From NCBI GenBank assembly GCA_947477055.1, contig CANJSX010000004.1, forward strand, positions 1 through 41,598: a stretch of 41,598 nt of DNA. The letters are read 5' to 3'. Below are positions 1-9,096 of the stretch, piece after piece. This DNA is from Sphingomonadaceae bacterium (lineage in GTDB: Bacteria > Pseudomonadota > Alphaproteobacteria > Sphingomonadales > Sphingomonadaceae). The notes under the pieces are model-generated. The model was not told where the DNA came from, ran no database searches, and saw only the letters and a list, made by a program, of their open reading frames with translations. Each line of letters begins with the position of its first letter. Position 1 is the first letter of the stretch. Both the position numbers and the translations under genes were made by a program.

Positions 1-1
1 A

Positions 2-238
2 CTGCACGACCTTATCGCCGAAGGCAGCGGCAACCGGATCATCCAGGAGATGCTGGCGCAGCTGCGCCTGCACTTCCACGACGAGGTCACCACCGAGGCG
101 ATGACCGAGCATGACAAGCTGCTGGCCGCGCTGGCCGCGCATGATGGGCCGGGCGCGGAAGCCGAGATGCGCGAGCATATCGAGCGCTCCTACGCTCGCC
201 TCGCGCCCTTCGCTTCGGAGAGCGAAGAGGAAGACTGA
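2..238 (+). CDS. GntR-family transcriptional regulator, C-terminal FCD domain (5' truncated by window edge)
   Basis: Open frame from window start (LHDLIAEGSGNRIIQEMLAQLRLHFHDE...EHDKLLAALAAHDGPGAEAEMREHIERSYARL) has the FCD-type C-terminal helix pattern (H..LL.A...D...AE..MR.HI). Confidence 0.7.
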   Translation: MHDLIAEGSGNRIIQEMLAQLRLHFHDEVTTEAMTEHDKLLAALAAHDGPGAEAEMREHIERSYARLAPFASESEEED

Positions 239-263
239 CCCCGCGCGCCACGCGAGGGTCTCG

Positions 264-2396
264 TTATTCCTTCACCGGACCGGTCGGCGGCTTGAGATAG
301 CCTTGCGTGGTCAGCCGCATCTTCGGCGAGATCTCACAGGAGCCGCAGTCGGACTGGAAATTCTCCGGCCGTCGTCCCGTGACGGGGTTGAGATAGGGGA
401 ACCACATCGGCAGGATCTGCGGCCAGGCCCAGGTTTCTCCGGTGCCGCCGCGGAAATGCTCCTGGCGCTTGCCCATGTCGGTCAGCAGGATGTCGGGCGG
501 GAACTTCGAGAGCAGGATCGACGGCTTCGGCCGCTCGCCAGCGGGCTTGTCCTTCATCCCGGCCCAGCCGAGCTTCCAGCCGTTCGATTCGTAGTAATGC
601 TCGTCGAGCGTCAGGTTCCAGATCCGCCAGACTCCGCGTTCGAGATACATCTGGTTGTTGTACATGCCGCCGTGCAGCCCGGCGCCCATCATCTGTCCGG
701 CCTGGCCGACCGCGATCTGTGTGCGCGGCTGGAACAGGCGGGTGCGGGCGCTGGCCGAGCGGCCGTCATGCGCCACACTGATCACCGGCTGAAGCAGCCA
801 GTGGAACGAGATCGCGGCGCGCGGCGCAGTCGGCGGCGGGCCGTATTGCGTGCTGGCCGCCTTGGCGATCCGCTCGCGGCCGATGAAGTAGCCGGCAAAC
901 GGCGTCTGCTTCGAACCGAGGACGCCATGGATCGCGGCGAGGCTCGGCCACTGGAAGTCGTCGAGATACATGCCATAGGCGGTCGAGACGTTTTCCGCCC
1001 CGTCCCAGGCCCGGGCCACGGCCAGCTTGCGGCGCTGCTCGGCCAGCCAGGCGCGATTGGCGACGACCTGCGTCCGCTCCGGCGCGGCAATCGCGCCAGT
1101 CAGCGGAGCGGTGGCGGTCAGGCGGTAGCCCGCCGGAGCGTTGATGGGGACGCCGGTGGCGGGGTTGGTTTCGGCGAAGGCCGGCATGGCCCGCTCCTGC
1201 TGATCCGCCGATGGCGCGGCCTCGGCCACATCCGGGGCCAGCGCGGCCGCCGGTGCGGCTTCGACCAGCCGGCTCTTGCCCCAGCCCTGCGCATAGTCCG
1301 AGCGCAGATGCGGGAAGAGCCGCAGTTCGCGCAGCTTCCACAGACCGCCTTCCTTGACGAAGCGGTTGCTGAAGGTGGTGACTTCCCAGTGTGACTGGTC
1401 CTTGTCACCATCGCCGATCAGGCCCAGCTCAAGCCCACGCGCAATCGCCTCGCGCCCGCCGGGCAGGACAGTCACCACTGCGTCCATCATGACGTGTTCG
1501 TTGAGGATGCCGTGCGTGAGGCCCTGCGGTCCCATTCGTTCCATAGCCCGGCGCACCCCGGGCTTGCCCTTGTAGATGCCGATACCGGAGACCTCGACCG
1601 TACCGTCCTCGGCGAACAGGTCGACCACGTCGTCCCACATCTGCCGGTCGGCATAATAGCCATAGGCGTTCTGGAGGTTGCGCACGTTCTGCTCATCGAC
1701 CAGCGCCTGGATGCGCGCGCCAAGTTCGCCGGGGCTGGCGTCCGTAGCCGGGGCCGGGCCAGTCGCGCCCAGGCCGAGGTCGGGCTTGCCGCTCTCGTCG
1801 GCGCCGAAGTGATAGGGCACCAGCCCGATCGGCTGGCCGTTGCGATTGGTCCAGCCGCTTTCATACGGCCCTTCATATTGCACGGTGAAGCGCTGCAGTG
1901 CGATCTTCCAGCGCCCGGCTTCGCGGACATATTCGTTTTCGTAGACCCCGCCGCGGATATTCGCACTGCCCTTGCCGTCCGAGAGCAGGTGGAAGCCGTA
2001 CCAGCGGCCCTTGGCGTGCTCGCCATCCGGCGCGAGGTTGACCAGCGGATGCTCGATGAACTGGATGTGGAACTGACCAGGCTTGAGCCCGCCCGGGCCG
2101 AGTGCCCGCGCCAAACCCGCCGCTAGCGTGTCACGCCCGGCGATATCGGCGCCATCGCCGAAATTGACCACGCCATCTTTGGCAAACAGCGCGGCAAGGT
2201 CTTGCCACAGGCCGAACTGCGCGAATTGCGAATAGGTACGCTGCAGATCCTTGACCGCGCGAACGCTTTCCGCCCGGTCGAGGTCACGGGCCAGACTGGC
2301 CAGTTCGGCGGCCGATCCCCGCGGGGCCGGAGCCGCACTTGCCGGAGACGCCACGGCAATCGCCAGCACCGAGGCCATGAGCACCCTGTCTATCAT
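264..2396 (-). CDS. Secreted multi-domain nuclear transport factor 2 / SnoaL-like protein (three SnoaL-like repeats)
   Basis: 710 aa ORF with N-terminal signal peptide (MIDRVLMASVLAIAVASPASAAPA). Repeated SnoaL-like pattern (V..LQ..Y..Y.....W.D...LFA.DG.VE....G...G...) twice clearly and a third more diverged copy. Confidence 0.75.
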   Translation of the reverse strand: MIDRVLMASVLAIAVASPASAAPAPRGSAAELASLARDLDRAESVRAVKDLQRTYSQFAQFGLWQDLAALFAKDGVVNFGDGADIAGRDTLAAGLARALGPGGLKPGQFHIQFIEHPLVNLAPDGEHAKGRWYGFHLLSDGKGSANIRGGVYENEYVREAGRWKIALQRFTVQYEGPYESGWTNRNGQPIGLVPYHFGADESGKPDLGLGATGPAPATDASPGELGARIQALVDEQNVRNLQNAYGYYADRQMWDDVVDLFAEDGTVEVSGIGIYKGKPGVRRAMERMGPQGLTHGILNEHVMMDAVVTVLPGGREAIARGLELGLIGDGDKDQSHWEVTTFSNRFVKEGGLWKLRELRLFPHLRSDYAQGWGKSRLVEAAPAAALAPDVAEAAPSADQQERAMPAFAETNPATGVPINAPAGYRLTATAPLTGAIAAPERTQVVANRAWLAEQRRKLAVARAWDGAENVSTAYGMYLDDFQWPSLAAIHGVLGSKQTPFAGYFIGRERIAKAASTQYGPPPTAPRAAISFHWLLQPVISVAHDGRSASARTRLFQPRTQIAVGQAGQMMGAGLHGGMYNNQMYLERGVWRIWNLTLDEHYYESNGWKLGWAGMKDKPAGERPKPSILLSKFPPDILLTDMGKRQEHFRGGTGETWAWPQILPMWFPYLNPVTGRRPENFQSDCGSCEISPKMRLTTQGYLKPPTGPVKE

Positions 2397-2462
2397 TCCG
2401 CCTCTCCGCCCCGCCGCTCCGCAGCGTGTGTTTGTTTCACCTGTTAACTTACCGCGCAGCGC

Positions 2463-3493
2463 TCAGGCTGCAACCCGGACCGTGCACTCTTCCGCCGTAG
2501 CGGCCTCTCCGCCCAGCATCGACCGGCGATAGACCCGCGGCGAGGTGCCAAAGCGGTCGCGGAAGCTGCGGGTGAAATGCGGGGCGCTGTTGAAGCCCCA
2601 GGCAAAGGCGATCTCGGTCATCGAATGGCCCCGCCAGCGCGGATCGGCGATCTGCCGCCCGCATTCTTCCAGCCGCCGGCGCAATATGCAGGCCGACACT
2701 GTCTCGTCGCCGGAAGCGAAGATCAGCCGCAGGTAGCGGGGTGAGAGCTTGAGCCGCGCCGCGATCGAGCAGGGCGTGAGTTCGGGATCGCGCAGGTTCT
2801 GCTCGATGAACAGCTTCACCGAGGCTTGCCGTCCGACGATGATCGAGGAATCCGCCGCGGTTGCATCGAAGGCAATGGCATAGGAGGTCGCGATCAGGTC
2901 AAGCAGGTGGCGGACCACGCGGTGCTGATGCGCTTCGGTGAGCGGACTGACGGTTCCCGCCAGCAGCGCCTCGACCATCGCAACAATCGGAGCATTCATG
3001 CCAGCGTCGTGCGACATGGTGCGACCGCAGAACCATTCGGGTGAGGGGAGGTGATCCTTCAGCACGCGGAACGGGACCCGGATTACCAGCACGTCGCCGG
3101 CATCGATGATCCTGAGGTCGAAGGGTGCCGCCATGTCGCACAGGCAGGCATCCCCCCGACCATGTCTGCGCTGCGCCCGAGCTGATCGAACCGACTGCGC
3201 CCGGAAAGCTGGAAGAGCATCACCGCGCCCCGTTCACGCTGGGCGGAGGCGACCGGCGTCTCGCGCCGGATTAGCGCCGGGATGCAGCCTATGCGCCCGA
3301 TGCGCATGGCGCCGAGTTCGATGATTCGCGGCTCGTGGGTGACACAGGCCGGCTCAAGGGGAAATTGCTGTAGCAGATCATGCAACGCCGATCCGGCCAG
3401 GTGGTGCCCGGCAGAACGCGTGCGGCGCAGTGCCCCATCGCTGGTGGTCATCAACACAGGCATCTCCCTCGAACCTGCGGGGTGCTTGAGCAC
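2463..3493 (-). pseudogene. AraC-family transcriptional regulator, split by a frameshift (N-terminal part 3083-3493, C-terminal HTH part 2463-3134)
   Basis: C-terminal ORF has an AraC HTH (CSIAARLKLSPRYLRLIFASGDETVSACILRRRLEECGRQIADPRWRGHSMTEIAFAWGFNSAPHFTRSFRDRFGTSPRVYR). Upstream ORF supplies the N-terminal ligand-binding part in another frame; they join at a G6 run (3152-3157). Confidence 0.7.
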
Positions 3494-3679
3494 CTCACTT
3501 CCTATATCCTATATGATCTCTGATCTGGACGATGGCCAAGCCCGGTCTTGCTCGGGGAGCATTTGCGTCGGATTGTGTGGTATTTCTTCAACGGCTTGTG
3601 CCGCCTCGGGCAAGCGTCCGGGGCCGTCGCGAGGCAGAGCGGGCAGGGGAAAACTCGGCACAAGGGGCATCGGGTCGAC

Positions 3680-4834
3680 GTGAGTGAAGATCGGTTGGTT
3701 TCGCTGTTCAATGTTGGCACGGTCCGGTTCGGGCCGGGCTGCGCGGTATCCTGCGCCGATGATCTGGCCGCGCGCGGCCTGGCCAATGCCTTCCTTGTAA
3801 CCACCCCGCCCACCCGCAGGCTGTGCGATCCGCTGCTCGGCGCACTCGCCGCGCGCGGCATTGCCGTGACAGTCTGGGACTCACTGGCCGGCGAGCCGAC
3901 GCTGGATGATTTCGCCGCCGCGCTGGCCGCTGCGCGCGCCGTTAAGGCCGACTGCGTGATCGGGCTCGGCGGGGGCAGTGCGATGGACGTGGCCAAGCTG
4001 GTCGCGGCGCTGTTCGATGGCCGCCAGCAGATCGCCGAAGTGATCGGCGTCAACCTGCTCAAGGGCCGCACCCTGCCGCTGGCCTGCATCCCCACCACTG
4101 CCGGCACCGGTAGCGAGGTCACCCCGATCGCCATCCTCGGCGATGAGGACGAGGACCTCAAGAAGGGCACCGTCAGCCCGTTCCTCGTGCCTGACTTTGC
4201 CTATCTCGACGCCGCGCTGACCGTCTCGATGCCGCGCGCCGTCACCGCCTCGACCGGGATCGACGCGCTGACCCACTGCATCGAGGCCTATGCCAACAAA
4301 TTCGCCCATCCGGTGGTCGATAGCTTTGCGATCGCGGGTATTCGCCTGATCGCCGCCCATGTCGAACGCGCCTGCACCGATGGCACCGACCTGGCCGCCC
4401 GCGCCGCCATGCTGCGCGCGAGCTATTACGGCGGACTGTGCCTCGGTCCGGTCAATACCGCTGCGGTGCATGCGCTGGCCTATCCGCTTGGCGGCGAATT
4501 TCACATCGCGCATGGCGTTGCCAATTCGATCCTGCTGCCGCATGTGCTGCGCTTCAATGTCAGCGCTGCGCCGACGCGCTATGCCGACATTGCCGGAGCG
4601 ATGGGCATTACCCGCAGCGGCAACGATCTCCGCGATGCCGAAGCCGGGATCGAGGCGATCGCGGAGCTTTCGGAGCGCTGCGGCATCCCCGGCGGCATGT
4701 CGCACTTCGGGATCAGCGCCAACGCTGTGCCACATATGGCCGCAGCGGCCATGTCGGTCACCCGGCTGCTCGCCAACAACCCGCGCGAAGTGACCGAGGC
4801 CGACGCCCGCGCGATTTATGAAGCCGCGCTCTAA
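3680..4834 (+). CDS. Iron-containing alcohol dehydrogenase (maleylacetate reductase-like)
   Basis: GTG start; Fe-ADH motifs GGGSAMDVAKLVAAL, PTTAGTGSEVTPIAIL, TGIDALTHCIEAY, HGVANSILLPHVLRFN. Confidence 0.85.
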   Translation: MSEDRLVSLFNVGTVRFGPGCAVSCADDLAARGLANAFLVTTPPTRRLCDPLLGALAARGIAVTVWDSLAGEPTLDDFAAALAAARAVKADCVIGLGGGSAMDVAKLVAALFDGRQQIAEVIGVNLLKGRTLPLACIPTTAGTGSEVTPIAILGDEDEDLKKGTVSPFLVPDFAYLDAALTVSMPRAVTASTGIDALTHCIEAYANKFAHPVVDSFAIAGIRLIAAHVERACTDGTDLAARAAMLRASYYGGLCLGPVNTAAVHALAYPLGGEFHIAHGVANSILLPHVLRFNVSAAPTRYADIAGAMGITRSGNDLRDAEAGIEAIAELSERCGIPGGMSHFGISANAVPHMAAAAMSVTRLLANNPREVTEADARAIYEAAL

Positions 4835-4864
4835 AGCTAGCAGTGCCATGAATTCCAGCGAGGT

Positions 4865-6337
4865 ATGACAGTGTCCGACGCGTCCAGCATCCGGGAAGCG
4901 ACCCGCCGATCCGCGTTCATTCGCCCTGAAATCTCCATCGGAGGTGCATGGCGCAAGGCCGACTCCGGCCGCACCATCGCAGTCGACGATCCCTTCACCG
5001 GCGAGACCATCGGCGAGATCGCCGATGCCGGCACCGCCGAGACCGAAGCCGCCGTCGCCGCCGCGCAGGAGGCCTTCTCCCCCTGGGCCGCGCGCCCCGC
5101 AATCGAGCGCGGGAGGTTGCTGCGGCGCTGGCACGACGCCATCATCGCCAACAAGGAAGACCTGGCCCGGCTGATCACGCTGGAAAGCGGCAAGGCGATC
5201 AAGGAAGCGCGCGGCGAGGTCGATTACGGCGCCGCCTTTGTCGAATTCTACACCGAGGAAGCCAGCCGGGCGAATGGCGAGATCATCCCCGCGCACGCCC
5301 CCGGTCGGCAATTGCTGGCGACGCGTGAGCCGGTGGGCGTCTGCGCGGCGATCACCCCGTGGAACTTCCCCATCGCCATGCTCACCCGCAAGGTTGCTCC
5401 GGCGCTGGCGGCGGGCTGCACGATGGTCGCCAAGCCGGCGCAGCAGACCCCGTTTTCGGCGCTGGCGCTGGCCATGCTGGCACAGGAAGTCGGCATTCCC
5501 GGCGGCGTGTTCAATGTCGTCACCGGGCAGGCCGCCGCCATCGGCGCGGTGTTGACCGGTTCGGCCACGGTCCGCAAACTCAGCTTCACCGGCTCGACCG
5601 GGGTTGGCGCGCGGCTGATGCAGGCCTGTGCGGGCACGATCAAGCGCGTTTCGATGGAACTGGGCGGCAATGCTCCGCTGCTGATTTTCGACGATGCCGA
5701 TCTCGAGACGGCGGTGGAAACGGCGATGGTCGCCAAGTTCCGCAACGCCGGACAGAGCTGCATCGCCGCCAACCGGATCTACGTCCAGTCGGGCATCCAT
5801 GATCGCTTCGTCGCCGCCTTCGCGCTGCGCACCGCCGCGCTCAAGCTGGGTGACGGGTTCGATGAGGCCACCGATGTCGGCCCGCTGATCGAGCCGAGCG
5901 CAGTGGCAAAGGTCAACGCCCATCTTGAGAACGCTTTGGCCGGAGGCGCCACTCTGCTCGCCGGCGGCAAAGGCGAAGGTCGGCTGATGCCGCCGACGCT
6001 GCTCGCCGGTGTTGCCCATGACGCCCAGCTATCCTGTGAAGAGACCTTCGGTCCGCTGGCAGCGGTTATGCGTTTCGACAGCTTCGAGGAGGCGATCCGT
6101 CTCGCCAACGACACGCCCTTCGGGCTCGCCTCCTATGTCTGCTCGCAAGATCCCGCGACCATCGCCCGCGCCGGCCGCCAGATCGAAAGCGGCATGGTCG
6201 GGATCAACACCGGGTTCATTTCCACCGCTTGGGTGCCGTTCGGCGGGGTCAAGCAATCGGGCGTGGGCAAGGAAGGCTCGCGCTTGGGACTCGACGAATA
6301 CCTGAACGTGAAATATCTGTGTCAGGCAGGCTTATAA
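4865..6337 (+). CDS. gabD: NAD(P)-dependent succinate-semialdehyde dehydrogenase-type aldehyde dehydrogenase
   Basis: ALDH motifs ITPWNFPIAMLTRKVAPALAAGCTMVAKPA, FTGSTGVGARLM, ELGGNAPLLIFDDADL, NAGQSCIAANR, ETFGPLAAV, SGVGKEGSRLGLDEYLNVKYLC. Confidence 0.85.
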   Translation: MTVSDASSIREATRRSAFIRPEISIGGAWRKADSGRTIAVDDPFTGETIGEIADAGTAETEAAVAAAQEAFSPWAARPAIERGRLLRRWHDAIIANKEDLARLITLESGKAIKEARGEVDYGAAFVEFYTEEASRANGEIIPAHAPGRQLLATREPVGVCAAITPWNFPIAMLTRKVAPALAAGCTMVAKPAQQTPFSALALAMLAQEVGIPGGVFNVVTGQAAAIGAVLTGSATVRKLSFTGSTGVGARLMQACAGTIKRVSMELGGNAPLLIFDDADLETAVETAMVAKFRNAGQSCIAANRIYVQSGIHDRFVAAFALRTAALKLGDGFDEATDVGPLIEPSAVAKVNAHLENALAGGATLLAGGKGEGRLMPPTLLAGVAHDAQLSCEETFGPLAAVMRFDSFEEAIRLANDTPFGLASYVCSQDPATIARAGRQIESGMVGINTGFISTAWVPFGGVKQSGVGKEGSRLGLDEYLNVKYLCQAGL

Positions 6338-6355
6338 TCCAGAGAGAGTGAGAAC

Positions 6356-7300
6356 ATGTTCGATCAAGGCCGTAACCGTAAAGTCATCATCACCTGCGCG
6401 CCCACGGGCTCGATCCACACCCCGTCTATGTCGCCAAACCTGCCGATCACGCCCGACCAGATCGCCGAGGCGGCGATTGCCGCGGCCGAAGCCGGCGCGT
6501 CGATCCTCCATCTCCACGCGCGCAACCCGGTGGATGGCAGCCCCAGCCCGACCGCCGAGGATTTCATGCGCTTCCTGCCGCGGATCAAGCAGTCGACCGA
6601 TGCGGTGATCAACATCTCCACCGGCGGCAGCGCGAACATGAGCCTCGACCAGCGGATCGAGGGCGCCAAGGCGGTCAAGCCCGAGCTTGCTTCGCTCAAC
6701 ATGGGTCCGCTGATCTTCGATTTCAGCGGTGCCGGCGGCCGGGTGAAGGAATGGCAGCACCCTTGGGAAGAGCCCTACGTCACCAGCTCGCGCGGCCGGA
6801 TCATGTATAACGACAACGTCTTCATCGAACGGATCATGACCGAGATCGGCCTGGAATTCGGGACGAAGTTCGAGTTCGAATGCTACGATATCAGCCACCT
6901 CTACACGCTGGCGCATTTCGCCGAAAAGAAGCTGATCGAACCGCCCTTCATGATCCAGGGCGTCTACGGCATCCTCGGCGGCATGGGCCCTGACGTGCGC
7001 AATCTCGCGCATATGGTCACAGTGGCCGACAGCTTGTTCGGCAAGGATTACCATCTCTCCGCCTTCGGCGCCGGCAAGCACCAGATGACCTTCTGCACCC
7101 AGAGCGTGCTGCTCGGCGGGCATTGCCGGGTCGGGATGGAAGACAGCCTCTACATCGGCCCCGGCCAGATGGCGGTGTCGAACGCCGAACAGGTTGCGAA
7201 GATGAGCCGCATCATCGGCGAACTCGGCCTCGAAGTGGCGACCCCGGCCGAGGCGCGTGCCTTGCTGGGGCTCAAGGGCGGCGACAAGGTCGGCTTCTGA
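6356..7300 (+). CDS. 3-keto-5-aminohexanoate cleavage protein family (BKACE, DUF849)
   Basis: 314 aa; N-terminal VIITCAPTGSIHTPSMSPNLPITPDQIAEAAIAAAEAGASILHLHARNP, NISTGGS, and C-terminal VGMEDSLYIGPGQMAVSNAEQVAKMSRIIGELG are typical of BKACE. Confidence 0.88.
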   Translation: MFDQGRNRKVIITCAPTGSIHTPSMSPNLPITPDQIAEAAIAAAEAGASILHLHARNPVDGSPSPTAEDFMRFLPRIKQSTDAVINISTGGSANMSLDQRIEGAKAVKPELASLNMGPLIFDFSGAGGRVKEWQHPWEEPYVTSSRGRIMYNDNVFIERIMTEIGLEFGTKFEFECYDISHLYTLAHFAEKKLIEPPFMIQGVYGILGGMGPDVRNLAHMVTVADSLFGKDYHLSAFGAGKHQMTFCTQSVLLGGHCRVGMEDSLYIGPGQMAVSNAEQVAKMSRIIGELGLEVATPAEARALLGLKGGDKVGF

Positions 7301-7319
7301 CGTCGCGGGGCAGCGCGGG

Positions 7320-8240
7320 TCAGGCGCCCGCGTTGCCCACGGCCCAGCAGGCCAGCGCCAGCAGCAGCCCGGCGAAGCGGTTGGAACGGAACCGGGCGAG
7401 CGCATTGTCGGCGTCGTCGGGGTCGAGCGTGAGTGCCTGCCACAGCAACTGCCAGCCGAGCGGCACCAGCGCGAGCAGCGCGATCCAGTCGGGCCTGAGC
7501 AGCCACACGGCGAGTGCCCAGCACGCCAGAGCCCCGAGGTAGAAGCACATTACGCCGGCTTTGACATGCCGGCCCAGCGTCAGCGCGCTCGAGCCGATCC
7601 CGACCAGCGCGTCGTCCTCGCGGTCCTGGCAGGCGTAAATTGTGTCATAGCCCACGCACCACAGGATCGCCCCGGCATAGAGCGCGGCCAGCACGTCCAG
7701 CCCATCGCCGCGCACTGCGACCCAGCCGACCGGAGCGCCCCAGGTGAAGACCAGCCCGAGCCAAGCCTGCGGAAAGCCGGTGATCCGCTTCATGAACGGA
7801 TAGACCGCCACCAGCGCGAGGCTGCCCAGCGCGACCAATTGCGCCGGCAAGCGCAATTGCAGCAGCACGGCCAGCCCCACGCCGCATAGCGCCAGCAACC
7901 AGATCCACGCCGCCCGCTTGCTGATCCGGCCGCTCGCAACCGGCCGGGCCGCGGTGCGCGCCACCTGCCGGTCGATGTCCGCATCGACGATATCGTTATA
8001 GACGCAGCCCGCCCCGCGCATCGCGATCGCGCCCAGCAGCATCCAGGCGATCAGGTGCCACTGCTCGGCCCCGGCCGCCAGCATCACCCCCCAGGCGCAG
8101 GGCCAGAACAGCAGCCACCAGCCGATCGGCCGGTCAAACCGGGCGAGCTGGGCATAGTCGCGCAATGGCTGCGGCAGGGCCGCAACGAGGCCGCGATGCT
8201 GGCTGTCGGGGACGATTTCGGGCTGGAGCACATCAACCAT
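7320..8240 (-). CDS. ubiA: 4-hydroxybenzoate polyprenyltransferase
   Basis: UbiA motifs YAQLARFDRPIGWWLLFWPCAWG, GAGCVYNDIVDADIDRQVARTAARPVASGRIS, GYDTIYACQDREDDALVGIGSSAL; multiple TM segments; start at MVDVLQPE. Confidence 0.9.
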   Translation of the reverse strand: MVDVLQPEIVPDSQHRGLVAALPQPLRDYAQLARFDRPIGWWLLFWPCAWGVMLAAGAEQWHLIAWMLLGAIAMRGAGCVYNDIVDADIDRQVARTAARPVASGRISKRAAWIWLLALCGVGLAVLLQLRLPAQLVALGSLALVAVYPFMKRITGFPQAWLGLVFTWGAPVGWVAVRGDGLDVLAALYAGAILWCVGYDTIYACQDREDDALVGIGSSALTLGRHVKAGVMCFYLGALACWALAVWLLRPDWIALLALVPLGWQLLWQALTLDPDDADNALARFRSNRFAGLLLALACWAVGNAGA

Positions 8241-8285
8241 CGCCACGGCATAGCCGCGCGCGGCCAGATCGGCTAGGGCACCGTC

Positions 8286-9041
8286 ATGCCCGCCACTCCC
8301 GCCTGGCCCCCGAAAAGCGCGCCGCGCCTGTTCGTGCCCGGTCCGTTGGCCGAGGGCAGTGCGATCTCCATCGATGGCCCCCAGGCACACTATCTCGCTC
8401 GGGTGATGCGCGTTGCTGTCGGCGATGCGGTGGTGCTGTGTGACGATGTCACCGGCGAATGGGCGGCGCGGGTGGTTGAGGCGGGGAAGCGCGAGGTGTC
8501 GCTTTCGGTCGAAGCCTTGTTGCGCCCGCGCGAGGCGGTGCCGGATTTCACGCTCTGCGCCGCGTTGCTCAAGAAGGATCGCTTCGATCTGGTGTTGGAA
8601 AAGGCCTGCGAGCTTGGCGTCGCCCGGATTCAGCCGGTGCTGACCAGGCGCTGCGTGGCCGACAAGCTCAACCTCGAGCGCGCCCGCGCGATCCTGATCG
8701 AGGCGGCAGAACAATGTGCCCGCACCGGATTGCCGCAGCTGGCCGAGCCGGTGAAGCTCGAGGCCCTGCTCAAGGGCTGGGAGCCGGGCCGGGCACTGTT
8801 CTTCGCCGACGAGAATGGTGGGGAGATCGCCGCCTCCGCCTTCGCCGCGCACAAGGGCCCCGCCGCCCTGTTGATCGGCCCCGAAGGCGGCTTTGTCGAC
8901 ACCGAGCGGGCGTCCATCCGCACCCATGCCGATGCCCGCGCCATCACCCTCGGCCCGCGCGTCCTGCGCGGCGAGACCGCCGCCCTCGCGGCAACCGCGC
9001 TGTGGATGGGAATGGCAGGCGATTGGGGGGGCGACTGGTAA
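8286..9041 (+). CDS. rsmE: 16S rRNA (uracil(1498)-N(3))-methyltransferase
   Basis: HYLARVMRVAVGD, KKDRFDLVLEKACELGVARIQPVLTRRC, LLIGPEGGFVDTE, LGPRVLRGETAALAA. Confidence 0.92.
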   Translation: MPATPAWPPKSAPRLFVPGPLAEGSAISIDGPQAHYLARVMRVAVGDAVVLCDDVTGEWAARVVEAGKREVSLSVEALLRPREAVPDFTLCAALLKKDRFDLVLEKACELGVARIQPVLTRRCVADKLNLERARAILIEAAEQCARTGLPQLAEPVKLEALLKGWEPGRALFFADENGGEIAASAFAAHKGPAALLIGPEGGFVDTERASIRTHADARAITLGPRVLRGETAALAATALWMGMAGDWGGDW

Positions 9042-9096
9042 GCAGTGCAAACAAATTGCTGGCACAATCGCCGCCGAGGCTCTAGTTCCCCGCCGC

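Noticed and set aside
111-1394. 427-aa plus-strand ORF overlapping the SnoaL-like gene
   Set aside because: Shadow of the minus-strand CDS; no start context or recognisable motif.
3881-6019. 712-aa minus-strand ORF opposite the Fe-ADH/ALDH genes
   Set aside because: Antisense shadow ORF in high-GC DNA; Arg/Gly/Ala/His-rich translation without family motifs, while the plus strand encodes clear enzymes.
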